The translations under genes were made by a program, and so were the position numbers. Positions 1-6,434 of a DNA stretch of 7,735 nt are shown in pieces. Source of the DNA: Acidobacteriota bacterium (GTDB taxonomy: Bacteria > Acidobacteriota > Holophagae > Thermotomaculales > Thermotomaculaceae). The stretch lies in contig JALWHA010000286.1 in assembly GCA_027038695.1 (NCBI GenBank), positions 1-7,735 on the forward strand, written 5' to 3'. Every line of letters begins with the position of its first letter. Position 1 is the stretch's first letter. The notes below the pieces were generated by a model. The model was not told the origin of the DNA. It was given only the letters and a program-made list of their open reading frames with translations, and did no database searches.

Positions 1-250
1 TACCCTTTTTTTCATTGGCTTTGAGATGTAGGCATTTTTCAAAGGGGTTACTACATAAACAAACATTTCTGTGGTTTTTAACATATTACAGTTTTGAAAG
101 GTTGGCGAACCCACTTCAATTGCCAGGTAAATTTCCTTGTCTTCAATAAAAGGATAACCTTTTCGTTTAACAGATAGATAAAACTTTTTTTAAAGTGCAG
201 GTCAATTGCGCATTGTAGTTTTTTTGAATTTTTGATGTAAAATGTTTCAT
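1..250 (-). CDS. Unrecognised protein, N-terminal part, runs off left edge
   Basis: Reading the minus strand from an ATG at 250 gives 83 sense codons with no stop up to the window edge. An in-frame TAA lies 12 bases upstream of the ATG, so this is probably the true start. The peptide begins MKHFTSKIQKNYNAQ, is rich in Lys and Tyr, and contains the stretches KKVYLSVKRKGYPF, IYLAIEVGSP and EMFVYVVTPLKNAYISKP. I see no signal peptide, membrane segment or family motif, and I do not recognise it. An open run this long is unlikely by chance in such AT-rich DNA, and the plus frames here are broken by stops or are simply the mirror of this frame. There is no good Shine-Dalgarno sequence. A TATAAA box at 267-262 on the minus strand is a possible -10. 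It could still be a chance ORF. Confidence 0.45.
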
Positions 251-304
251 GTCAACTCTGCTTTATAGAAATTTCTCACTGCCTATTTTATCAATATGTG
301 GCAC

Positions 305-333
305 AGGCCCCGGAGATTAGGCCTCTGGGGCTT
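305..333. other. GC-rich hairpin in divergent intergenic region
   Basis: Bases 307-315 (GCCCCGGAG) pair with 323-331 (CTCTGGGGC) around a 7-base loop, with one G-T wobble. A305-T333 and G306-T332 extend the stem. A competing pairing, AGGCC at 305-309 with GGCCT at 320-324, is also possible. The patch stands out in an AT-rich spacer. Neither side has a proper T-tract, so it is not a clear terminator. It lies between the divergent left-edge gene and rnj, upstream of the rnj -10 box, so it would not be in a transcript starting there. Its role is unknown. Confidence 0.4.
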
Positions 334-379
334 GACTTTGTTTATAGCAACAAAATTTATAAGTTTTCATTTTTTAAGA

Positions 380-388
380 TGGTATAAT
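380..388 (+). promoter_or_regulatory. Extended -10 promoter of rnj
   Basis: TGGTATAAT at 380-388 is a perfect extended -10 (TGn plus TATAAT), 32 bases before the rnj ATG. No good -35 sits 16-18 bases upstream, as expected for an extended -10 promoter. A TTGACT at 332-337 is too far away to pair with it, but could work with the poorer TTTATA at 356-361 as a second promoter. The leader would be about 26 bases and carries the ribosome site AGAGGGG at 411-417, which is unusually close to the ATG. Confidence 0.65.
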
Positions 389-420
389 AAATAGAAAAAA
401 ATTTTTTTAAAGAGGGGATT

Positions 421-2115
421 ATGGAGATTTTACCGTATAAAAGAAACACGGTGCAATTGATACCTATAGGTGGGTTAGGTGAATTCGGTATGAATTCAAT
501 GTTTGTAAGGGTAAACGATGCGGCGATTATTATTGATGCGGGAGCGATGTTTCCGGATTTTGATCAGCCGGGCATTGACGTTGTAATACCTGATTACGGT
601 TTTCTTGAAGAACAGGGATTAAAAGGCTTAATTAAGGCCATTGTAATTACCCATGCACATGAAGACCACATAGGGGCAATTCCCTTTCTGTGCCAGGATT
701 TAGACAGGGATATAGATATTTACGGCACAAAGCTTACAATAGGTTTTATAAAAAAGAAATTGGAAGAGCATAGGTTTGACCATGAAATTAACCTGCATGT
801 CGTCAATGCGGGAGAGAGCATAAGGTTTAACGAGATAAAGGTAAATTTTATTCAGGTTACACACAGTATCGTTGACAGCCTTGCTTTGTTTGTTGAGACT
901 CCTTTCGGAAATGTTTTTCATACGGGGGATTTTAAGATTGATAAAACCCCTATTGATAACAGGCACTTTGATTTTGCCGGTTTTGCTAAGGCGGGTGAAA
1001 AGGGGGTAGATCTGTTGCTTGCCGATTCAACAAATGTTGAGAGAAAGGGATACACCCTTTCCGAAAAGGTTGTGGGGGAGAGCTTAGAAAAGATTATCTC
1101 AAAATCTGAATCAAAGGTTATTATCGCTTGTTTTTCTTCCCATATACATAGGGTTCAGCAGGTTTTAACCGTTGCAAGGAAATTGAACAGGAAGGTGGCG
1201 TTGGTAGGAAGGAGTCTTATTAACGCGTTTAATGTTGCAAAGGATTTAGGTTATTTGAAAATTCCGCCTGATGTATTGATAAATGATAGGGATTTACGAG
1301 ACATCCCTTCTCAGAGGTTGATTATTATTACTACAGGGTCTCAAGGTGAGCCTATGAGCGCACTTTCGAGGATTGTGAGAAATGAACATAAAAGGATAAA
1401 GGTTGAGGAAGGTGACACTGTTATAATCTCGGCCAAAACAATACCGGGAAACGAGAAGCCTGTTTTGAAGATAATAAACACATTATACAGAAAGGGCGCC
1501 GAGGTTTTTTACGAAGAGGTATCGGAAGTGCATGTTTCCGGCCATGCCTCAAGGGAAGAGTTAAAGATAGTGTTTTCAATGATTAAGCCTAAGTTTTTTA
1601 TCCCTGTCCATGGCGCAATGAAACAGCTTCACCATCATATGCTTCTTGCGAGGGAAATGGGTATGCACCGAAAGGATATACGAATAATTGAGGATGGCGA
1701 GGTTATTGAGCTTTCCAGACAGGGAGTCAGGTATATAGGGAAGATACCGATAGGCAAAAGGTTGATAGAGGGAAGCGGGTTTGACGAGGTTGAGGAAATT
1801 GCATTAAAAGACAGGAGAAGAATGGCAGAGGATGGGATAATTATAGTGGCTATGGTTATTGACGGGAAGACATCGGAACTTATCGGAGATGTTGAGGTTA
1901 TTACGAGGGGTTTTATCCTCCTTTCCGATAGTGAAAACGAGATGCAGATAAATGAGATGAAAGAGATAATAAAAGAAAGGTTTTATTCCCTTGAGGCTTC
2001 TATGCGTATAGATTGGGAGTACACAAGGCCTCATATTCGTTCTGCGTTAAAGAAGTATATTAAAAGAAGGTTTAATGCTTTTCCTGTTATTTTGCCTATA
2101 ATTTTAACCGTATAG
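421..2115 (+). CDS. rnj: Ribonuclease J
   Basis: This is a metallo-beta-lactamase/beta-CASP ribonuclease of the RNase J family, which cleaves RNA internally and degrades it from the 5' end in the cytoplasm during mRNA turnover and RNA maturation. The 564 residues match the usual length of about 555. The metal-binding motif HAHEDH is at 78-83, with further ligands at His148 (THSI), Asp170 (HTGDFK) and His397 (PVHG). The beta-CASP part holds TTGSQGEP at 304-311 and SGHAS at 372-376. All catalytic motifs are intact, so it resembles an active J1-type enzyme rather than a degenerate J2-type subunit. A C-terminal domain follows from about residue 450. The start is set by AGAGGGG at 411-417 and the normal family N-terminus. 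It is followed 35 bases later by pyrH, an uncommon neighbour. A minor uncertainty is whether the genome encodes a second paralogue. Confidence 0.96.
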   Translation: MEILPYKRNTVQLIPIGGLGEFGMNSMFVRVNDAAIIIDAGAMFPDFDQPGIDVVIPDYGFLEEQGLKGLIKAIVITHAHEDHIGAIPFLCQDLDRDIDIYGTKLTIGFIKKKLEEHRFDHEINLHVVNAGESIRFNEIKVNFIQVTHSIVDSLALFVETPFGNVFHTGDFKIDKTPIDNRHFDFAGFAKAGEKGVDLLLADSTNVERKGYTLSEKVVGESLEKIISKSESKVIIACFSSHIHRVQQVLTVARKLNRKVALVGRSLINAFNVAKDLGYLKIPPDVLINDRDLRDIPSQRLIIITTGSQGEPMSALSRIVRNEHKRIKVEEGDTVIISAKTIPGNEKPVLKIINTLYRKGAEVFYEEVSEVHVSGHASREELKIVFSMIKPKFFIPVHGAMKQLHHHMLLAREMGMHRKDIRIIEDGEVIELSRQGVRYIGKIPIGKRLIEGSGFDEVEEIALKDRRRMAEDGIIIVAMVIDGKTSELIGDVEVITRGFILLSDSENEMQINEMKEIIKERFYSLEASMRIDWEYTRPHIRSALKKYIKRRFNAFPVILPIILTV

Positions 2116-2121
2116 TATAAT
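2092..2121 (+). promoter_or_regulatory. Candidate promoter for pyrH-frr
   Basis: TATAAT at 2116-2121 begins directly after the rnj stop codon. TTGCCT at 2092-2097 matches the -35 consensus at four of six positions, with an 18-bp spacer. It would give pyrH and the genes behind it transcription independent of rnj, with a leader of roughly 20 bases that contains the pyrH ribosome site. Read-through from rnj is also possible because no terminator is visible between the two genes. Confidence 0.55.
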
Positions 2122-2150
2122 TTACCTGAAAACTATTTAAAGGAGAATAC

Positions 2151-2882
2151 ATGGATAATCCGGCTTATAAAAGAATACTGTTAAAGATGAGTGGAGAGGT
2201 TCTGGAAGGAAACCAGGGTTTCGGAATTGACCCGGCAGTTGCCAAAAGGCTTGCAAAAGAGATAGTTGAGGTTCATAGATCAGGAGTGCAGATAGGAATT
2301 GTTATTGGAGGTGGAAACATTTTTCGCGGAGTATCTGGAAGCAGGCAGGGACTTGACAGGGTTACAGGCGATTATATGGGGATGCTTGCCACTTTAATTA
2401 ACTGCCTATCTTTGCAGGATGCTATTGAAAAAGAAGGTGTTTCTACAAGGGTTATGTCAGCTATTGAAGTTAAGGAAGTTGCGGAGCCTTTTATTAAAAG
2501 GAAAGCGGTAAGGCACCTTGAAAAGGGAAGGATTGTCATATTCGGTGCGGGAACAGGCAATCCATTTTTTACAACAGACACTGCTGCCGCTTTGAGAGCA
2601 ATAGAGATAAACGCGCAAGTTTTGCTCAAAGCCACAAAGGTTGATGGGGTTTACACGGCAGACCCGGTAAAGGTTAAAGATGCCGCACTTTTAAAAGAAG
2701 TGGACTATATGACTGTTTTAAAACACGGATTAAAGGTTATGGATTCAACGGCGATTTCTTTGAGTATGGAAAATTCTCTTGATATAATAGTTTTTAACAT
2801 AAAAAAAGAAGGCAACCTGTTAAGGGTTGTTAAAGGTGAAAATATAGGTACAAAAGTAATAAAAGGAGGAAGCGATGATTAA
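2151..2882 (+). CDS. pyrH: UMP kinase
   Basis: UMP kinase phosphorylates UMP to UDP with ATP in the cytoplasm, the entry step to UTP and CTP. It is the bacterial hexameric enzyme of the amino acid kinase fold. At 243 residues it has the family's normal size. Visible motifs are LLKMSGE at 10-16 (phosphate-binding Lys12), GGGNIFRG at 53-60, RVTGDYMG at 70-77 with the UMP-contacting Asp74, GTGNPFFTTDTAAALRA at 134-150 and KVDGVYTADP at 163-172. The start is supported by AAGGAG at 2140-2145, five bases before the ATG. Its stop lies inside the start of frr (8-bp overlap), and the pyrH-frr pair is conserved widely in bacteria. Here rnj rather than rpsB-tsf lies upstream. Confidence 0.97.
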   Translation: MDNPAYKRILLKMSGEVLEGNQGFGIDPAVAKRLAKEIVEVHRSGVQIGIVIGGGNIFRGVSGSRQGLDRVTGDYMGMLATLINCLSLQDAIEKEGVSTRVMSAIEVKEVAEPFIKRKAVRHLEKGRIVIFGAGTGNPFFTTDTAAALRAIEINAQVLLKATKVDGVYTADPVKVKDAALLKEVDYMTVLKHGLKVMDSTAISLSMENSLDIIVFNIKKEGNLLRVVKGENIGTKVIKGGSDD

Positions 2883-3432
2883 GGATGTTTTGAAAGATTC
2901 AGAAGGCCACATGCAAAAAACCATTGAGGTTTTTAAGCATGAAATCTCTTCATTAAGAACGGGGAAAGCAAGTGCTTCTTTGCTTGACGGGGTACAGGTT
3001 GATTATTACGGGACAAAGATGCCTTTAAATCAGATTGCGACCGTGTCAACTCCCGATGCAACCTTGATTGTAGTTACTCCTTACGATATGAGTGCGATGC
3101 AGGCTATTGAAAAGGCGATCAGGGAGGCGGATTTAGGGCTTAACCCTTCGAACGACGGTAAAAAAATTATGGTTCCGGTGCCGCCTTTGACAGAAGAGAG
3201 AAGGAAGGTCCTGGTTAAAAAATTGCACGAATATGCTGAACAGTGCAGGGTTGCCGTAAGAAATATAAGAAGAGACGCAAGGGATAAAGTAAAACAAATG
3301 ATGAAAGATAAAGAGATTTCTGAAGACGACGAAAGAAGGGCTGAAGACGAAATTCAAAAACTTACTGATAAGTACATTAAAGAGATTGAGGATATATCTA
3401 AGAAGAAGGAAGAAGATATAATGCATGTTTAA
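2875..3432 (+). CDS. frr: Ribosome recycling factor
   Basis: Ribosome recycling factor works with EF-G to split the post-termination ribosome so its subunits can be reused. The 185 residues are the canonical length. The long-helix domain carries SSLRTGKASASLLDGVQVDYYG at about 25-46, shown here only as a marker of the hinge into the small beta domain, followed by MPLNQIATVSTPD and the conserved LNPSNDGKKIMVPVPPLTEERR block at about 90-111. The C-terminal helices are rich in Lys, Glu and Asp (RNIRRDARDKVKQ). The start is set by AGGAGG at 2864-2869, five bases before the ATG and inside the pyrH coding sequence, so translation is likely coupled. The gene ends 8 bp into the next ORF. Confidence 0.97.
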   Translation: MIKDVLKDSEGHMQKTIEVFKHEISSLRTGKASASLLDGVQVDYYGTKMPLNQIATVSTPDATLIVVTPYDMSAMQAIEKAIREADLGLNPSNDGKKIMVPVPPLTEERRKVLVKKLHEYAEQCRVAVRNIRRDARDKVKQMMKDKEISEDDERRAEDEIQKLTDKYIKEIEDISKKKEEDIMHV

Positions 3433-3883
3433 ATGGCTTTTTGTTCTCAGCCTTTTTACTGTTTTGTCTTTAAATGTGTTTTCGTTAAATTTAGAAGATA
3501 AAGTTGTCTTTACTTACGGTTCATCAGTAGTTACAGAGAGCGATATCCGTGCATACGCTTATATTTTTAAATTAGATTTAAAGAAAGACAGGCAAGAAAT
3601 AATTGATAAAGTGGTTGAGATTGAAAAGCGTTATTACTGTTTGAGATTAAATTATCCGTTTGAAGGGGAATTTCAAAAAGAATTCCCCTGTCTTTTTTAC
3701 AGGTTAAATCTTTTCTGTCGTAACAGGTTTCTTCCGAACGATATTTTTGCAAGTTATTCAATAGATTTTAATCTATTAAAAAATGATCTATTTAAACTGC
3801 TTTTTGTGATGAAGTACTCTTTTTTGCTGGACGAAGACCAGAGTGATTGTCTGAAACTTTCGGTTAATTTTCCTGGGAGCTAA
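3425..3883 (+). CDS. Small exported protein, weakly SurA N-terminal-like
   Basis: This 152-residue product starts with a clear signal sequence: Phe-Lys, then a hydrophobic run at about 4-19, with likely cleavage after Val-Phe-Ser20. After it, VVFTYGSSVVTESDIRAY followed by DRQEIIDKVVEIEKRYY at about 56-71 recalls the start of SurA-type periplasmic chaperones, where a 'V-G-x-x-I-T-x-S-D' strand precedes a helix ending in an R/L-rich segment. No parvulin domain follows, so peptidyl-prolyl isomerase activity is not expected. The remainder (Cys73, Cys89, Cys98, Cys142, many Phe and Leu) is unrecognised. AAGGAAG at 3408-3414 supports the ATG, which overlaps frr by 8 bp, suggesting coupled translation. 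Codons 80-92 coincide with a terminator-like hairpin. Existence of the gene is likely; the SurA resemblance is by eye only. Confidence 0.72.
   Translation: MFKWLFVLSLFTVLSLNVFSLNLEDKVVFTYGSSVVTESDIRAYAYIFKLDLKKDRQEIIDKVVEIEKRYYCLRLNYPFEGEFQKEFPCLFYRLNLFCRNRFLPNDIFASYSIDFNLLKNDLFKLLFVMKYSFLLDEDQSDCLKLSVNFPGS
3664..3698 (+). terminator. Terminator-like hairpin inside the small exported ORF
   Basis: AGGGGAATT at 3664-3672 is perfectly complementary to AATTCCCCT at 3681-3689. A T-G pair (3673/3680) closes a 6-base loop. The stem is followed by GTC and then six T residues at 3693-3698. The shape is that of an intrinsic terminator with a slightly interrupted T-tract, but it lies within an open reading frame about 185 bp before its stop. 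It could terminate or attenuate pyrH-frr transcripts when the ORF is not being translated. Confidence 0.5.
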
Positions 3884-3954
3884 ACATTTTTTGTGTGTTT
3901 TTAGAGTATAAAAGAGTAAATATGTTAATTTATTTCGAATAAACCTTTTTCAAT

Positions 3955-3983
3955 TTGACCTTTACCCCCTTTTCTGGTATAAA
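3955..3983 (+). promoter_or_regulatory. Promoter of rplI
   Basis: TTGACC at 3955-3960 and TATAAA at 3978-3983 are separated by exactly 17 bp, and TGG directly before the -10 makes it an extended -10 as well. This is the best promoter in the window. The start point would be near 3990, giving a leader of about 40 bases. A second TTGACA at 3991-3996 is only 12 bp from a TATAAA at 4009-4014, so those two probably do not form a promoter. Confidence 0.8.
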
Positions 3984-4028
3984 ATTTAATTTGACATGGT
4001 TATGAAACTATAAAGGAGGAGATATACA

Positions 4029-4472
4029 ATGGAAGTTATATTGAGAGAACATGTTGAGGGACTTGGCAAAAGGGGGGATGTTGTAAAGGTTAAAGATGGA
4101 TATGCGAGAAATTATCTTATACCGAGAAGGCTTGCCGTTCCGATGACACAGGGAAATATCAAACAGATTGAACTTGAAAAGAAGAATTGGGCTTTGAAAC
4201 ATCAGAAAGAACTTGAGGCTGCAGAAGCGGTTAAAGATATTATTGAAAAGATTACAATAACGGTTACAAAGAAGGCCGGGGAGAATAATCAACTTTTCGG
4301 CTCTGTTACTACACAGGATATTGCAGACGCTCTTGCAAAAGAAAAGGTGGAGATTGATAAGAAAAAGATTGAATTAACTGAACAGATTAAAGAACTCGGT
4401 ACTTTTCCAGTAAAGATCAAACTTCACCCTGATGTTGTGGTTGAAACAAAGGTTTACGTTGTAAGTGAATAA
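4029..4472 (+). CDS. rplI: Large-subunit ribosomal protein L9
   Basis: L9 binds 23S rRNA near the base of the L1 stalk and helps maintain reading frame. The protein has the usual 147 residues and two-domain plan. The N-terminal rRNA-binding domain carries the L9 signature at 11-38, with Gly11, Gly13, Gly16, Val21, Gly24-Tyr25, Asn28, Leu30, Pro32 and Ala36. A long connecting helix spans about 41-75, and the C-terminal domain holds NNQLFGSVTTQDIADAL followed by a beta strand near HPDVVVETKVYV. A strong AAGGAGG at 4013-4019 precedes the ATG. The gene stands alone, with its own promoter and terminator, instead of following rpsF-rpsR as it does in many bacteria. Confidence 0.97.
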   Translation: MEVILREHVEGLGKRGDVVKVKDGYARNYLIPRRLAVPMTQGNIKQIELEKKNWALKHQKELEAAEAVKDIIEKITITVTKKAGENNQLFGSVTTQDIADALAKEKVEIDKKKIELTEQIKELGTFPVKIKLHPDVVVETKVYVVSE

Positions 4473-4490
4473 TATTGTTTTGTAATTTTT

Positions 4491-4525
4491 AGCCCGGTAC
4501 TTAAGGTGTCGGGCTTTTTTTATTT
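4491..4525 (+). terminator. Intrinsic terminator of rplI
   Basis: AGCCCG at 4491-4496 pairs with CGGGCT at 4510-4515. Two wobble pairs and two further Watson-Crick pairs extend the stem to ten base pairs around the loop TTAAG, followed by seven T residues and then ATTTT. It starts 18 bases after the rplI stop. The left flank ends in TTTTT on the plus strand, which reads as A on the minus strand, so the hairpin does not look like an equally good terminator for acpS. The acpS stop codon lies in its T-tract. Confidence 0.9.
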
Positions 4526-4861
4526 TAGGAAGATACAGAATGCTATAGCAAATTCCTTTTCGTGAGAAATTGTAATTTTTATATCTTTTCTCTCCTTACC
4601 GTCAATAAAAACAGACGGTTTTACTCCGTTTTTTAAAATTTCAATTCTGTGCCAGGAGAAAGGTCTGATATTGTATGCTTTGTAAACGGCCTCTTTGGCG
4701 GCAAATCTTGAGGCAAGGAAAATTTCTTTATCTTTTCGTGACTTATATTCCTTTATTTCCCTTTCGCTGAGTATTCTTTTTATGAATTTATCCCCGAATT
4801 TTTTTAATCCCTCTTTAATTCTTTTTACTGAGACCATATCGGAACCTATTTCAATAATCAT
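4520..4861 (-). CDS. acpS: Holo-[acyl-carrier-protein] synthase
   Basis: AcpS transfers the 4'-phosphopantetheine arm from coenzyme A to a serine of acyl carrier protein, activating it for fatty acid synthesis in the cytoplasm. The 113 residues are slightly short of the usual 120 or so but complete. The N-terminal IGSDMVSVKRI carries the metal ligand Asp8, and RFAAKEAVYKA at 52-62 carries the second metal ligand Glu57 and Lys56. TISHE at 97-101 is the usual C-terminal histidine motif. No clear Shine-Dalgarno precedes the ATG; an ATG ten bases upstream is out of frame and stops after three codons. A TATTAG at 4876-4871 on the minus strand is a weak -10 that would give almost no leader. It diverges from the lipoprotein gene and converges on rplI. 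Confidence 0.94.
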   Translation of the reverse strand: MIIEIGSDMVSVKRIKEGLKKFGDKFIKRILSEREIKEYKSRKDKEIFLASRFAAKEAVYKAYNIRPFSWHRIEILKNGVKPSVFIDGKERKDIKITISHEKEFAIAFCIFLK

Positions 4862-4894
4862 ATTTTCATTCTAATAAAAAAAACTAAATTAGGA

Positions 4895-4900
4895 TATAAT
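4895..4900 (+). promoter_or_regulatory. -10 box giving a leaderless lipoprotein transcript
   Basis: A perfect TATAAT ends only seven bases before the ATG at 4908, so transcription would begin at or within a base or two of the start codon. No Shine-Dalgarno is present at the normal distance; the only purine cluster (AGGA at 4891-4894) is 13 bases upstream and overlaps the promoter. No good -35 is seen about 17 bp upstream in this A-rich spacer, which lowers certainty. Confidence 0.5.
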
Positions 4901-4907
4901 TTTAAGT

Positions 4908-6392
4908 ATGAGAAGGCTGTTTTTTTTCTTTGTAATTGTCTTAACCGTTTGTGCCTGCAGGTATAAGCAAAAATTGCCTGAAGATACTTTAGTTATCCTT
5001 GTGGACGGCTATCCGAGAACCTTTGACCCGAGAATGGGTATAGACCTTTCTTCTCAAAGGGTTTATCAACTTGTTTATAACGGGTTGTTCGTTAGAGGCA
5101 AAAAGGGGGAGCTGAATCCGGATTTGATTGAATATTATGAATTTAACCGCAATGATGAGTTTAAATTTAAATTAAAAAAGGGTATTTTGTTTCACAATGG
5201 CGAAGAGTTAAAGATTGACGATGTGTTTTATACCGTAAGAACCATTATCAAGCAAGGTTCTCTAAAATCTGCACCCTTCCTTGAGATTAAGGATATGATA
5301 AAAATTGATGATTATTCGGGAGTCTTTATTTTAAATAAAAAGGACCCTTCTTTCCCGGTTAACTTTTGTGACGGTGCGTTCGGCGTGGTAAGTCGAAAAG
5401 ACGGTATTTCAGGTACGGGGGCATATTTGATTGTTAAAAAAGATAAGGGGAAAGAAATTCTTCTCAAAAGGTTTAATAATTATTTTAAGGGGATACCTAA
5501 ACAGAAGTTTATACTTTTAAAAACCGTTAAAGATACGACTACAAGGACATTTGGGATCTTGAATAAATCCGCTGATATAGTTTTTGATTCTATTCCGTAT
5601 GAGAATTTGAAACTGTTTAGCAGTAAAGACTTCAAAATTTACAGGGGAGTGAGTGATTCGGTTGAGTATATAGCGTTTAACTTTAAAGATAAATACCTGT
5701 CAGATAGAAGGGTCAGGCATGCAATATGTATGGCTATTAATAGGCAAATGGCTATCAAATACCTTTTTTACGGTTATGCGTTAAAGGCTTCTTCAATGGT
5801 ACCACCGCCGAATTTTTACCATTTTGAAGGTATGCAGTGTGCCTGTTCTATTAAACAGGCAAATGAGATACTGGACCGAGCCGGATACAAAGTTGGGAAA
5901 GACGGATACAGGTTTGTTTTAGAGTATTTGTCCACAACATCTTTTTTGTCAAGGCTTAAGGCGGTGTATATTCAGGACAGGTTAAAAAAAATAGGTATAA
6001 AGGTTAATATTGTTTCTATGGATTTCGGTACATTTTTTGATCTGCTTTCAAAAGGCAAGTTTCAAATGTATTCGGCAAGGTGGATAGGGATTTCAGACCC
6101 GGATATTTATAGGATGGTTTTTTATTCAAAAATGACTCCTCCCAAAGGCTGGAACAGGGGATTTTACAAAAATGAAGAGGTGGACAGGCTGATTGAGTCA
6201 ATCCCAATGCTTGAGAACCGTAAAGAAAGAAAAAAGGTTTACGGACAAATAAATTCATATATATTAGAAGATTTTGCGTATGTATTTCTATGGTATCCCG
6301 AGAACGTGGTAATAACTACCTCAAATGTTAAAAACCTTGTTGTTACTCCTTCCAAAAGTTTTTCTTATCTTTATTTAGCGGAAAAAAGATAG
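4908..6392 (+). CDS. ABC transporter substrate-binding lipoprotein, family 5 (peptide/nickel/oligopeptide type)
   Basis: This is a solute-binding protein of the SBP_bac_5 (DppA/OppA/NikA-like) family, which captures peptides or similar solutes outside the inner membrane and passes them to an ABC permease. The signal MRRLFFFFVIVLTVCAC ends in a lipobox-like Val-Cys-Ala-Cys, so lipidation at Cys17 is likely. Family features follow: a 'hDPR' stretch near FDPRMG at 39-44, FHNGEELKIDDVFYTVR at 95-111, YIAFNF at 254-259, RRVRHAICMAINR at 267-279 and SIKQANEILDRAGY at 314-327. The 494 residues are within the family range. The start is the first possible ATG after an in-frame stop at 4890-4892. No permease or ATPase gene lies in the window, so its partner is elsewhere. 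The substrate cannot be told from sequence. Confidence 0.92.
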   Translation: MRRLFFFFVIVLTVCACRYKQKLPEDTLVILVDGYPRTFDPRMGIDLSSQRVYQLVYNGLFVRGKKGELNPDLIEYYEFNRNDEFKFKLKKGILFHNGEELKIDDVFYTVRTIIKQGSLKSAPFLEIKDMIKIDDYSGVFILNKKDPSFPVNFCDGAFGVVSRKDGISGTGAYLIVKKDKGKEILLKRFNNYFKGIPKQKFILLKTVKDTTTRTFGILNKSADIVFDSIPYENLKLFSSKDFKIYRGVSDSVEYIAFNFKDKYLSDRRVRHAICMAINRQMAIKYLFYGYALKASSMVPPPNFYHFEGMQCACSIKQANEILDRAGYKVGKDGYRFVLEYLSTTSFLSRLKAVYIQDRLKKIGIKVNIVSMDFGTFFDLLSKGKFQMYSARWIGISDPDIYRMVFYSKMTPPKGWNRGFYKNEEVDRLIESIPMLENRKERKKVYGQINSYILEDFAYVFLWYPENVVITTSNVKNLVVTPSKSFSYLYLAEKR

Positions 6393-6415
6393 TGGTTTTT
6401 TCTCAAAATCTTTTT

Positions 6416-6424
6416 TGTTATACT
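6416..6424 (+). promoter_or_regulatory. Extended -10 giving a leaderless PASTA transcript
   Basis: TGTTATACT at 6416-6424 is TGn plus TATACT. It ends ten bases before the ATG at 6435, predicting a leader of only a few bases. The upstream sequence is T-rich with no Shine-Dalgarno. The -10 overlaps the right arm of an AT-only-like inverted repeat (AAAAAAGAT at 6382-6390, ATCTTTTTT at 6408-6416), which could act as a weak terminator for the lipoprotein gene but is too A-T rich to call. Confidence 0.5.
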
Positions 6425-6434
6425 TTACACTGTA

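Noticed and set aside
700..966. Minus-strand ORF of 88 codons within rnj
   Set aside because: It lies wholly antisense to the well-conserved RNase J catalytic region and has no recognisable protein features or ribosome site.
1804..2034. Minus-strand ORF of 76 codons within rnj
   Set aside because: It is antisense to the RNase J C-terminal domain and its peptide shows no family features.
2372..2635. Minus-strand ORF of 87 codons within pyrH
   Set aside because: It mirrors the conserved UMP kinase core; its open frame follows from the codon use of pyrH.
3133..3426. Minus-strand ORF of 97 codons within frr, rich in Phe and Leu
   Set aside because: The apparent hydrophobicity is the antisense of the Lys/Glu-rich helices of ribosome recycling factor.
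3991..4014. Second promoter TTGACA...TATAAA before rplI
   Set aside because: The spacer is only 12 bp, too short for normal sigma-70 recognition, and the -10 runs into the ribosome site.
4008..4292. Minus-strand ORF of 94 codons opposite rplI
   Set aside because: It is antisense to L9 and crosses the rplI ribosome site.
6016..6258. Minus-strand ORF within the lipoprotein gene
   Set aside because: It is antisense to a conserved part of the substrate-binding protein and has no independent support.
6382..6416. Inverted repeat AAAAAAGAT / ATCTTTTTT after the lipoprotein gene as a terminator
   Set aside because: The stem has only one G-C pair in each arm's end and a 17-base loop, so it is too weak to call, and it overlaps the PASTA promoter.
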